Part shown: positions 1 through 10,737 of the stretch, in pieces
Numbering within the stretch: the first letter of the stretch is position 1
Layout: the number at the start of each line of letters is the position of its first letter
NCBI GenBank assembly: GCA_004352715.1
Contig: SCFE01000022.1
Location: forward strand, 1,043,161-1,107,160
From: Hofstenia miamia
Lineage: Eukaryota; Xenacoelomorpha; Acoela
DNA: 64,000 nt
Reading direction: 5' to 3'
Position numbers and translations under genes: made by a program
The notes under the pieces: model-generated
The model's input: only the letters and a program-made list of their open reading frames with translations
What the model was told of the DNA's origin: nothing
Databases searched by the model: none

Positions 1-2
1 GA

Positions 3-728
3 GAATGCAAATCCCCGTTGAGTAAGCACTTTGACGACAACAAATTTATAGGAGCATTGGCTTACTTGACAGACTTTTTTTCAAGTTTGAACCAGCTCAA
101 TATGCAGATGCAAGGAAAAAGTATTACCATTGTAGATGCACGTGATAAAATTCAAGGCTTTCAGAAAAAATTAGATCTGTGGAGTAGCAGAGTTCAAAAA
201 GGAATTTGCGCGAATTTCCCAGCATTTGATGATTGGAAAGTCAATAGAAATCGCAACGAGATTTGTGATCTCGAAGTCAAGATATGCCAGCACCTCGCCG
301 CCTTAAAAAGCAACTTTGCCGGTTACTTTGAAGGTGTAATTTCTATCAGTACTGCTCTTTGGGTAACTCATCCTTTCGAAGCGAGGTTAGAAAGTATTGC
401 TGACGATGACCCTTGCAAGGACGAGCTGATTGATCTTCAATGTTCGACAACGCTTCACTCCAAATTTATTTCGTGCAATGGTGACTTTTCCAAGTTTTGG
501 TGTGGATTAATCAACGAGTTTCCTATACTGACTAAGCATGCGTTGGAAGTTATTGTACCTTTTATAACTACTTATCTGTGTGAAGCAGGGTTCTCTTCAC
601 TGTTGACTATTAAAACAAAACATCGTAATCGCTTAATTCCCAAAGACGACATGCGAGTGGCTCTTTCAATGACTGCTCCAAGAATCTCAGAAATTGTTAG
701 TGGAAAACAAGCACAAAAGTCTCACTGA
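3..728 (+). CDS. hAT/ZBED-type transposase-like protein, 3' part
   Basis: The frame is open to the left edge of the window, so this is the C-terminal part of a longer protein. It resembles the ZBED5/SCAN-domain-protein group derived from hAT transposases, which are common in arthropod genomes. About 240 residues are visible. The end carries the hAT dimerisation signature (LCEAGFSSLLTIKTKHRNRL, near residue 187 of the visible part), followed by a tail with RISEIV. The family acts in the nucleus on transposon ends. There are no in-frame stops, so the copy is recent or retained. A hAT-like terminal motif follows at about 921-935. I infer a transposon gene rather than a host gene, because the element end lies close downstream. 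Confidence 0.8.
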   Translation, partial: ECKSPLSKHFDDNKFIGALAYLTDFFSSLNQLNMQMQGKSITIVDARDKIQGFQKKLDLWSSRVQKGICANFPAFDDWKVNRNRNEICDLEVKICQHLAALKSNFAGYFEGVISISTALWVTHPFEARLESIADDDPCKDELIDLQCSTTLHSKFISCNGDFSKFWCGLINEFPILTKHALEVIVPFITTYLCEAGFSSLLTIKTKHRNRLIPKDDMRVALSMTAPRISEIVSGKQAQKSH

Positions 729-920
729 ATGACTGTTGAAATTGTGTGTCAGTTAGTATTAAAAGAAAATTTTTACATTCTTGTGTGTTTATCGTAGTTT
801 TCCATAACTAAAAAAACTTTTTTGATATGTGCCCTGGTAAAAATCAAAAAGATTTCCACCAAGAAGATGGGGGTAAATTATACTTTTTTCATTCGGAAAG
901 GGGTAAACGAGACAAAAAAG

Positions 921-935
921 GTTAAGAACCCCTGA
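921..935 (+). mobile_element. hAT terminal inverted repeat, right end
   Basis: GGTTAAGAACCCCTG is the reverse complement of the common hAT terminus CAGGGGTTCTTAACC. It lies about 200 bases after the transposase stop codon. The left end is outside the window. Confidence 0.65.
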
Positions 936-3233
936 ATTAATAGATGTAATCCATGGAAAAAATGATTTAATTAATATTTTAGACTATGTTTCATTTAAAT
1001 TCAAAAACAATCGAAAAACTAAAAGTTTACTATTTGTTATAAAGAAAACGAAAAAAAATACTAGTGATCATTGGACTTTAATAGAATTTGCTGCATTGCG
1101 AATTATTTAATTCAGAAATACAACCTTGATTTCTTTGGGTCATGAAGTTAGTTAAAAAGAGTGACTTGGAACAAAAATGATAGGTAATGACAGGTTTTCT
1201 GTGAATATTAGAAATGACTGCATTTCAAAAAAAAATATTTAAAAATGGTACTATTTAACTATCACTTTTTAAGTATAAATCTTTATTAGAAATGGCTACC
1301 AAACAGCAAGTTTCTCTATAATATTGGAAATAAATTTAGACACTCAACTGCGCTTTGAGCAATCCAAAACGTAATAATTAAGCGCGGCATTCATTTACAC
1401 CTCTGTTTAGCACGTCATGATTTAATTACTCAATAAAGGCGATCTCAACACTCATTTAAACTCTAAACATATTATAAATGGAATTGTTGTTTATGTTCAT
1501 TAATAAATAATAATAAAATTTTTAAGAAAGTTTGAATGAAATTATAATTTTTAAGAAAATTTGAATGAAATTATAATTTTTTTTACAAATAATGATAAAC
1601 TAAATAAAAAATTTTAAATCTTGGATTTTATAATTTTTCTTAAAAGCCATTTGTCAGGAATCCTCTTGTCAGACATTGCTATAAGTACTTGTTTGTAAAT
1701 TGATTTACAAAATTGCTAAAAGGAAAAATAATATTAATATATAAGCAACACCGCAAATTGACTTGATTTAAGACATTTTTGTAAGTTTAAATGCTGTTTG
1801 CAAGGCAGTGTTTAGGAAGGATACATTGTACCTAATAATCCTGGAAAAGGGCCTATTGAGCAACAATTGTAAAGGTTTGGCAGAGTTTACGCAGAAAATG
1901 GTGATTGAAGCAAGTGGTTAACTTGGCTTAAAGTTAGCCTTAAAAATATGCTAATACACTTCTCTTGAAGTCATTCATTGAGTATCGATAATTAAGTAGA
2001 TGAGTGTCATCATTGATGTCTATCACTTTCAGAGACGTTCCAGTTTGTAAAGTGGATAACGTGGTGTAAGCTAAGGCAATAAACAGCTTTAATACATTTA
2101 TCTAACATAACGTGTTTTGAAAAAATGTTCATGCAGATGCATTTTATAGGGCACGACTATTTTTACATGACTTTGCATTATTAGCCCAGGCCTTGGCACT
2201 TTTGAATTACAGTTTTGTCTGCTCCCTTTTTTGGAGCATTTATATATTTGTTTGCAAGAAGAAATTTGAAAGGGTCTCTTCATTTTTATAGGCACTCCTA
2301 AAATTTTGACTATGTTGTTTTTGAAGAGAGTTGTAAAGGCTTAAAATCACATTCATAATTGTCTTAAAAATTAATATCTAAAGAAAGCTAGCTATATTAA
2401 GTTTTTCGCACTTGGGTGTGATTTTACTTTCAATGAAGACTGCAATTCCTGTTTATCAGAATAGTCACTGCTTCAATCAAGTACATTCCTTATGGTTCAT
2501 TTTAAAGGTTTTTGCTCTTAAATTGTGTTTAATGTAATATAGAATCATAAGAGATGCTGTTGAATATTTTTACTTATTATTAATATGAAAAGACTATCGT
2601 GAAAAAGCGTAGGATTTCAAAATATCTACGTAAGGAGGGAAGAAGGATATTCTAAATAACGTTAGTAATTCATTGAACTAACATATTAAAGGAACAATTT
2701 GAAGTGAACTAACACGTAAACGAGTGCCTAATTCCCTTCTAGGTAAAGCATTATTAATTGTTAATGCTATTTCCTTTTTGGAACATTTCTCTAAGCCCAG
2801 TAGTTGTAAAAGATACACTTTAGCCCTGTTTCAACAATAAGTTTTCGCTTATGACTTCTCCTTATGCAAGGAAAAACTTATCGTGTAAATGAAAATTAGC
2901 CCGAGATATTTGTTCGTAGTGGAAACTTACCAACTCAAAAAATTTTGGTATGAGTTTTGAGGTTAAAAATTTAAGGTCTTAAGAGAAATATCGTGTAAAC
3001 GTGGCTTTTGATAATATCCTGGGAGCGAAATCACTATGTTCAATGATATCTTATGCAAACCTTCCATTAATATATATTTTTTACACTTGCATATATATTT
3101 TTCAGAATTCAATGTTGTACTCAAAACGAATTATCATTTTATCACATTTATTTTTCATTTTTTAGAGTTATAATAATTTCATATATTTAAAATGTTATTT
3201 AAAACTATAGCATTGCTTAATCAAACTTTTTAG
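936..3233. other. AT-rich stretch without recognised gene
   Basis: No exon, RNA gene or element could be supported here. It is probably intron or upstream flank of the plus-strand gene whose exon starts at 3234. Small open frames such as 2098-2295 (minus) show no family features. Confidence 0.5.
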
Positions 3234-3325
3234 GTAGAAGGGCCACTTTTAAGTGAGATTCTAAGAATTATTGTGGAAACAAGTCCTGATCTTGTGGACC
3301 TCATCATCCAACAAAGAATTTTAAG
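3234..3325 (+). CDS. Unrecognised plus-strand gene, internal exon
   Basis: The exon follows a pyrimidine-rich acceptor (actttttag) and ends at AAG|gtattc. It is 92 bases long, starts in phase 0 and leaves two bases (AG). It encodes a helical stretch, EGPLLSEILRIIVETSPDLV, then LIIQQRIL. The leftover AG joins the next exon in phase at 4543. The product is not recognised. Upstream exons were not found and may lie left of the window. Confidence 0.65.
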
Positions 3326-3841
3326 GTATTCTTTCAAATATTTTATGCCTAAATTTGTTTAGTTAGTTGTAGTTAAGCGAAATATTTAGCACTTTCTGTC
3401 TTTATTAAAGTGAGCTACGAAGCGCCAGCGAATAAAAAATTAATGCATTTCTCAGTTCATCTTAAAATAAAAGTAATCATTGATTCATTTCAATTTGAAT
3501 CGGCGAAACAATATCTCTAAATTTGACACACCTTAGAGTTCTGTCATTCATTCAAATATATCTCGCTTAATTTCCCAGTAATATACGTTGTTCGTGCAAA
3601 AATCTTTAAATCGATTTTATGTTTATACATACAATTTTGATATATACATATATATATATATATAATATTTATATATATGTATATATATATATGTATACAT
3701 ATAAATATGTATATATAAAATATATAATATATATATAAAAAAAATAGCTGTTTATATATATATATATNNNNNNNNNNNNNNNNNNNNNNNNNNNNNNNNN
3801 NNNNNNNNNNNNNNNNNNNNNNNNNNNNNNNNNNNNNNNNN

Positions 3842-3874
<33 letters not shown>

Positions 3875-4542
3875 GTAAATCCTCGTGTATAAGTCGCACT
3901 TAAATATTTCAAATTTGGTGTAAAAATTTAGTATATGGCTAATAATACGCCTAGTCTAAAAATATTACCTGTATATTTCTAACACCGTTCAGGGTTAATG
4001 AACCGCTATGTATGGAAAATTTAAATCTTGTTTAAAAAATCAGAATTTTCGAAGAACAATATTTACCAAGTAGTTCACGTACGCAATACGCTTTCATTGA
4101 GATTTTCAACATAACATTAAGCTCACGTTTTCCAAATTTCATAATAAAGGCTTGGAGAAAATTCTTTGAAAATATGGAAAACGACACCGGGCTGTTTACG
4201 TTTGATGATGCTTACAGCTTTTCGAAGGTTGTGGTTTTGACTAATCCTTCTGATTTCTGTATAATAAATCTTGATTATTTTGGTACTGCTCTAAGCTCCC
4301 TCTCTATCTACTAGACTAAATCTTTGTACCTATCTCCTTGTTGTCGGTAGTTCAATTCTTTAGTACTATCTTATCTATCGCTTAGTATAAATGAATTTTA
4401 GTGTGTAATTTCATTCTATTCATAATTCGCAGAGTAGCACAAGATTGTCATATGAATTTATTCATTTTCAACATTTGTGAAATTGTCAAATATTAGCAGA
4501 AAATTGAAACACGTTATCATTTGTAAACTGTGAACAATTTAG
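3326..4542. repeat. Intron with (TA)n microsatellite and assembly gap
   Basis: The interval between two phase-matched exons contains a long (TA)n tract at about 3640-3871, interrupted by an N run at 3768-3841. Nothing else is recognised. Confidence 0.6.
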
Positions 4543-4668
4543 GAAAATAGGCGAATCAAAACCCGCATTACAAATGGACTCTCTTTCAGTGCCTCCTCGA
4601 TCAATCTCACTTTCCCTGCCCTCAACACCTGGGTCACAGAGTTCAACAGAAACCCTTGGTTCTCCGCA
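4543..4668 (+). CDS. Unrecognised plus-strand gene, penultimate exon
   Basis: The acceptor is gaacaatttag and the donor is CCGCA|gtatgt. With the previous exon's AG the first codon becomes AGG. The frame then reads KIGESKPALQMDSLSVPPRS and continues Ser/Pro-rich (about 42 residues). It leaves CA, completed by the first base of the exon at 7099. The Ser/Pro-rich composition suggests a disordered tail. The two matched junctions are the main support. Confidence 0.7.
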
Positions 4669-5343
4669 GTATGTACATTAGAATTATAGATTATCCTCCT
4701 TAAAGTTGCATATTTTTTTATTTTGGATTGCATCTTGAAATGCATTCAAATTTAAAACTTCTCTTTTAATAGATTAAAAGTCTTTTTATATTGCTTAATG
4801 AACATTTATAGTTTCCCTAAAATAAAACACAAAAGTGTCTAATATAAGAGTTTTATAATCCTTTGTAAATGTAGCTATAGTTCCAGCTATTTGGTTGTAT
4901 AAATTAACAACTTATTAGATGTAATTTTATAAAAATTCGAAAAATATTATTTAATTCATAAGATTGCCTATCAGAAACAAAATTTTAGCTGCACTTTTGT
5001 AATCGTTTGCTAAGAGACTTTCTCTCCAAGGGAATTTCCTTCAAATTTTAAACCGCCAGGGAGAGTTCTTTGAAGGAGACTGCTTTTCTAACTAAGGAAT
5101 TTTCAAGTTTTTCATTTCTTGCAATATCGAATTTAATGGAATGATGAAATGTACTGCTTACTGCATTAGGAATATCTTGCATTTTAAAAAAGTAAAATAT
5201 TTAAAGTCAGCTACTTACACGTAGCCGAGAAGAGGACGTAGTTCTTTTCAAAGCAATGTTATTGCAGGGCTTTTATATATTGAATATTGTTTATGGCCAT
5301 TGTAACTTTTCCATTTTAAAATATAATTTTTGTATCTAACATA

Positions 5344-6940
5344 CAGTATGTCACATAAGTGAGTGAACCTCTTGCTTTTTTATATATATTCACATGTCAA
5401 TTATAGCATTTCATGGGACAACACTTGATAAATTTCACTTTGACACAATGAAAAAGTCGATTAACAGATTAGTTAACAATTCAAATATATTGTGTCCTTG
5501 AACTAACTATGTATATAACCATTCATGCGTAAATGACATGCAACAAAAGTGATTACATCCAACCTAAAAGTTTCCGAAACGGTTATTTTCCAGAATTGTC
5601 CTAAATCTATTGGGTATAAAGTTTGCAACAGATTCACAGGTTGCTACTGGAATCTTATTCCACTGTTCCAGCTCGACATCACGGAGTTGTGGTATATTTG
5701 AGACCTTGCCCTCCATCACCTTTCGTTTGAGGATACTCTAAAGATGTTCAATTGGGAAAAGATTTGGAGACATGTGCGGAGAGTTCATCACATTTACTTT
5801 TAGTCTCTTTAGCAAGGTAGTGGTTATTTTGGAGGCGTTTTGGGGTCCTTATCGTGTTGAAATACTACCCTGTTGCCGAGTTTTCGGAATGAGGGAACCA
5901 TACTCTGTTTCAGTATGCCATAGTACATATTTTCATTTATTGTTCCCTCGATGAATTTTAGCTCTGCAATGAATCAACACTCATGCAGTCCCAACCCATG
6001 AAACTCCTACCGCCATGCTCGACTACTGAAGGCAGGAGCCACTTGTCTTTATACTTCTCAGTTGATTGAGGCCACATACGCTTTACACCACCTGAACTTT
6101 TCTGAATCAAATAAATTTATCTTGGCTTCATTAGACCGCAGAGCATGATTTCAATAATTCATATCCTTTGCCTGGTTGTCAGCAAACTGTTTTCGTACTT
6201 CCTTTTTTATTATCTTCAGAAGCAACTTTCTTCTAGGTCGACACTCATGTACATGTATTCCAATTTGTTCTGCGTATGGTCTGAGAAATGACAAATTGAC
6301 CAACTATCTCTTCAACCTCTGCAATAATTATGGCAGCACTCCTTCATCGATTTTCAAATGACATTCTCTGGATGTGACGCTGTGCATGCGCACACACTTT
6401 TTTCGGCCGACCATCGCGAAGCTGATTCTTAGTGGAATTTGTCCTGGCAAACCGCTGTATAATCGTGGTCAACTTAGTTTCAGGGTATTTATGATATTCT
6501 TATAACAAAGACCATCATTATATAGAGCAACAATTCTTTGTTTCAAAACATCAGAATGTCATCATGCATGTAGTGCCATGTTGAAATGTAATACAAATGA
6601 AATACCATAGATCGGTATTCACTCCTGAAAATATGTAGTACAAATTAATTCCACAGATACTTATTCACACCTGAAAATGTGTAATACAAATGACTCGTAA
6701 GACACTTATCAAAGAAAATTAATCTGGATATTTAGTCTCCAGGGTGTACTCAATTTTGTTCCTTTGTTTTAGACAGTGAGGATTGAGCATTCCGTCAATT
6801 TGATTGAATCTCAGATTTACTCTCGCGTAATAGTTGTATATTGACTACTTTTCATTGTGTAATGTGTCTATTCCACTGCATAGTCCCTATTTTCCAATGT
6901 TTAATAATTCGAGGGGTGTATTCACTTATGTGACATAATA
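5344..6940 (-). mobile_element. Decayed Tc1-family transposon
   Basis: The ends are imperfect inverted repeats: CAGTATGTCACATAAGTGAG on the left, and a right end whose complement reads TTATGTCACATAAGTGAA. The minus strand carries a broken Tc1 transposase over about 5580-6480. Recognisable pieces include SSGGVKRMWP, VEHGGRSFMGWDCM, and MSPNLFPIEHL, which corresponds to the Tc1 motif around SPDLNPIEHLW, followed by LEQWNKIPVATCE. Stops and frameshifts show that it is inactive. It sits in the last intron of the plus-strand gene. Confidence 0.85.
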
Positions 6941-7098
6941 TATATGCAAACTCCTAGCAACATGAAATTTCAAATTATAGATTTTTAAGGAAGCTAAATT
7001 GTGAATATTTGCGCATTTTTGATAAAAAAATTCATCTTGTATCACTTTGATACAATAGTTTTATTTAGAAAAAAAGGAAAACATATTGAACCTCTCAG

Positions 7099-7438
7099 GG
7101 AAAAGTCTGATACGGTTGGCAACATAATACAACCGAATTTATCACCCCGCTCGAACTGTTCGACGCGTAAATCGATTTCAGAGGCTCGAGCTGCGTTTTT
7201 CTCATCAAAACCATTCAAGCCATCAGAAACCGTAGAAGAATCCTCAACAAGAACAAAATCCGAAAGCTCGCTTCCCTCTCCTACCAATGAGCATCGGGAA
7301 ATCGATCGTACACATTCCAGCAAGGCCACACTTCCGGATTGCTCCACTACGAACTCTTCAAAGGCTTCAACTATCCTGCCAACAATGAGTCCTCCGACAT
7401 ATACAAGAAGACGCAAGACTAAGGAAATCTTGTCTTGA
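7099..7438 (+). CDS. Unrecognised plus-strand gene, terminal exon
   Basis: The acceptor is acctctcag. The first base completes codon CAG with the preceding exon, and the frame then reads EKSDTVGNIIQPNLSPRSN and continues to a TGA at 7438. The exon encodes about 113 residues, rich in Ser, Thr, Pro and Lys, ending in a basic stretch (YTRRRKTKEILS). No fold or domain is evident, so this looks like a disordered C-terminus. All three exons join without a frame break, so the gene model is sound although the product is unknown. A minus-strand frame over the same bases is a shadow. Confidence 0.7.
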
Positions 7439-8424
7439 TCGTTTAAAGTTCACATGTAGATTTTTTAAATTTCGTTTTTATCTAATGTATATTTATTTTA
7501 TTGGCAAATAGTTGAATAATTTTTTAATGATTTGTTAAAATACAATTTAACACTTACTTTTTTTAAAATTATTTTATAATTTAAATTATATTTTAACAAT
7601 TCTATATTTGAACCATAATTAATTTATGAAAATGACGTTATTAGGGTTAATTATCTCGAATGCAGATTCAGTGGCGCCGGAAGTGGGGTGCAAGGGTGGC
7701 AATTGACACCCCAATATTCGTATTGGGGTGGCTGTGTCACCTCAATATTGGAATTTAATATGTTAAATAAAACTCAAACGCAATAATAAAACACACATTT
7801 TATCAATATAACTTAAACATCCAAAATATTTTTTACTGTACTGTTTCCTATAATGATAAGCAAAGAGATATGCCTATGTGTACATAATTGCAAATAAATA
7901 ATGCATTATTTCTGGTTCTATACTTATATAAAACAATTTGACAAGTAAATATTGCAAAATATACATAGTTCAATACAAAGATGGACTTTTTAACAACTAA
8001 TGCTAATCTTAGATGTTCAATTTAAATATTTCTATTTTCATGAAAAATAATCATAAAATTATTGAAACATATGGAGAAATTGAGAACATCATTTTTGTAA
8101 ATGTTGTAGCCATCTAACGGATCAATTTGAAAATTTATATTGCCAGCAAAATTAAAATTTACAATTTATGCTAACAGAAAATGCTTTGTAGGAATTAATT
8201 ATAGCATTCTCTTATCGAATGCCAGCAAAGCTCTTACCATAAATATTTAGCGCGCGGCAAAATGAATCAATAACAACCTATAAGAGCTTTTATGAGCATT
8301 TTCTAAACAGTGGATATAGTTATTTTGACATCTACGTCTAAACAAACAAAACCGTTAATCCTATTTAAAGTATTGCAACTACTAGATGAACTTGTCGAAT
8401 GCATATAGAACAATTTTGTATACC
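7439..8424. other. Downstream flank with possible hAT end
   Basis: The sequence is AT-rich and non-coding. At about 7669, CAGTGGCGCCGGAAGTGGGG resembles a common hAT terminus (CAGTGGCG...). No matching right end was found before the assembly gap at 8425. Confidence 0.35.
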
Positions 8425-9424
8425 NNNNNNNNNNNNNNNNNNNNNNNNNNNNNNNNNNNNNNNNNNNNNNNNNNNNNNNNNNNNNNNNNNNNNNNNNNNN
8501 NNNNNNNNNNNNNNNNNNNNNNNNNNNNNNNNNNNNNNNNNNNNNNNNNNNNNNNNNNNNNNNNNNNNNNNNNNNNNNNNNNNNNNNNNNNNNNNNNNNN
8601 NNNNNNNNNNNNNNNNNNNNNNNNNNNNNNNNNNNNNNNNNNNNNNNNNNNNNNNNNNNNNNNNNNNNNNNNNNNNNNNNNNNNNNNNNNNNNNNNNNNN
8701 NNNNNNNNNNNNNNNNNNNNNNNNNNNNNNNNNNNNNNNNNNNNNNNNNNNNNNNNNNNNNNNNNNNNNNNNNNNNNNNNNNNNNNNNNNNNNNNNNNNN
8801 NNNNNNNNNNNNNNNNNNNNNNNNNNNNNNNNNNNNNNNNNNNNNNNNNNNNNNNNNNNNNNNNNNNNNNNNNNNNNNNNNNNNNNNNNNNNNNNNNNNN
8901 NNNNNNNNNNNNNNNNNNNNNNNNNNNNNNNNNNNNNNNNNNNNNNNNNNNNNNNNNNNNNNNNNNNNNNNNNNNNNNNNNNNNNNNNNNNNNNNNNNNN
9001 NNNNNNNNNNNNNNNNNNNNNNNNNNNNNNNNNNNNNNNNNNNNNNNNNNNNNNNNNNNNNNNNNNNNNNNNNNNNNNNNNNNNNNNNNNNNNNNNNNNN
9101 NNNNNNNNNNNNNNNNNNNNNNNNNNNNNNNNNNNNNNNNNNNNNNNNNNNNNNNNNNNNNNNNNNNNNNNNNNNNNNNNNNNNNNNNNNNNNNNNNNNN
9201 NNNNNNNNNNNNNNNNNNNNNNNNNNNNNNNNNNNNNNNNNNNNNNNNNNNNNNNNNNNNNNNNNNNNNNNNNNNNNNNNNNNNNNNNNNNNNNNNNNNN
9301 NNNNNNNNNNNNNNNNNNNNNNNNNNNNNNNNNNNNNNNNNNNNNNNNNNNNNNNNNNNNNNNNNNNNNNNNNNNNNNNNNNNNNNNNNNNNNNNNNNNN
9401 NNNNNNNNNNNNNNNNNNNNNNNN
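8425..9424. other. Assembly gap (1,000 N)
   Basis: This is an unresolved run of exactly 1,000 N, probably a gap of arbitrary size. Open frames drawn across it are artefacts. The missing 3' exons of the channel gene could lie here. Confidence 0.95.
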
Positions 9425-9554
9425 AGTATTGGATATAGAACGAGCCCAAAACGAGTCGTTTTTAATCAAACCAAATTTATAGTTCTGCTTGTTAATTTGA
9501 TTATGTAGATTTTTCTTATTTTTTCATTCAATATTCCTTAATTATAATCGTATT

Positions 9555-10547
9555 TTAGAAATGTTTATTAAATAATAGGAAGAGAATCTGGGGCAGCACT
9601 CTCTGGCTCAAGTTATTGTCTCCAATGTCTGCTGTGTATTCATCATCAAATTCTTCTTCATGTAGGCTGTCTAAATCATACATATCATATATAATTTTGT
9701 TGCCATTAATTCGGCATATTTTGAATTCAGCATTCTCATCTATCTTTGTCTCTTCAATATCTGCTGTTGCTCTCTTCAAGTTTTGAAAATGTAGTAGTCT
9801 ATTATTGTCTAACATGTATTTATTGTTCAGTAGTGTTTGTGTTATCATGTGATGGCCAGACCATACTATTTTCAACTTCCAGATTTGGTTTGAGTTTGTG
9901 AGTTTGATTGGTGTAAATGCATATACCTTATCTCCTACTTTGTGTGCATGACTGTAAATTTTTTTATTGTAATTGTGTTGCTGTCTCACTGCTGATTTTT
10001 TTATGTTGTGGCACATCATTTCGTGAATTCCTGTGATTTGGTTCTTCAATTGTTTTACATATTCGTTGTCCAGCTTTCCACTGTAGTTTGTGTATTGCAT
10101 TGAAAGCAGGGTCACTGCTTCTCTTCCAAACATTGCCTTGAAGGGTGAGACTCCAGTCATTGCATGCACCCAGGTATTATATAATATTTGATCATTTTGA
10201 TGACTTCTGTCCATCTGCTTCCCCCTATCCTTGTTGTTGCTACTCTGGTCAGCTTGATTAATGTCAGATTGAGTCGCTCCACTGCTCCATTGGCCTGCAG
10301 ATGATATGCAGTTGTCCATTCTCTTGAGATTTCCAGATGTTTTGCCATTTCCTGAAAAAGTCCACTCTCAAATTGGGGTCACTTGTCCATTATAATTGTT
10401 TCCATCAGCCTGAGCCATAGTATCCATTCCTTTTATACCAGTTCTGCTGTGGTTTCTGCCATGGTATTCTGCATTGGGACCATCCTCTCATACTTAGTGA
10501 AATTGTCTACCATTACTAGTAGATATTGGTAGCCTTCTGCGTCCTTT
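9555..10547 (-). mobile_element. Ty3/Gypsy-type integrase remnant
   Basis: On the minus strand, starting directly next to the channel exon, the frame reads KDAEGYQYLLVMVDNFTKYE, a retroelement integrase core start. Then come a stop and frame breaks, then TTAYHLQANGAVERLN, the usual NGxxER segment. The long frame 9555-10319 continues with TGVSPFKAMFGRE and VGDKVYAF, typical of the integrase C-terminal part. Several in-frame stops make it a pseudogene. No LTR or reverse transcriptase was recognised beside it. It is a retrotransposon relic, 5'-truncated within integrase. Confidence 0.85.
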
Positions 10548-10737
10548 GATAACGGCATCTTCTGCTGGCCCAACTACTTGCACTATGCCGTGTGTAACAA
10601 TGAACATGTCCCGTCCTACTTCACCCTTTTTGCATACGTAATCACCGGCGATGTAGATTACAGGCTGGAGCTTCAAAACCAAATCACAGAAAAACATTTC
10701 ACTGCAGCCTTTGAACATCTTCACCTTTCGCAAGGTT
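10548..10737 (-). CDS. CNG channel: C-linker end and start of CNBD exon
   Basis: The acceptor is ttattcgaag. The first base completes AAA with the AA left by the exon ending at 12019, giving HMK-TLRKVKMFKGCSE. The exon encodes the start of the cyclic-nucleotide-binding domain: VLKLQPVIYIAGDYVCKKGE, GRDMFIV and IVQVVG. It runs to DAVI, and the next codons already belong to a Gypsy integrase. The rest of the CNBD (the FGE-type phosphate-binding cassette and C-helix) is not in the window. Either the retroelement cut the exon, or a weak donor lies at GCC|gttatc. Confidence 0.85.

Noticed and set aside
3544-3912. Tyr/Ile-rich frames over TA tracts (also 16306-16683, 17193-17435, 26447-26629, 40602-41018)
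   Set aside because: They are translations of (TA)n microsatellites and N runs, not genes.
7042-7416. Minus-strand frame of 124 codons
   Set aside because: It is a shadow of the plus-strand terminal exon, whose splice phases fit its neighbours.
8303-9508. Long open frames across the 1,000-N gap
   Set aside because: They consist almost entirely of undetermined codons and are artefacts of the gap.
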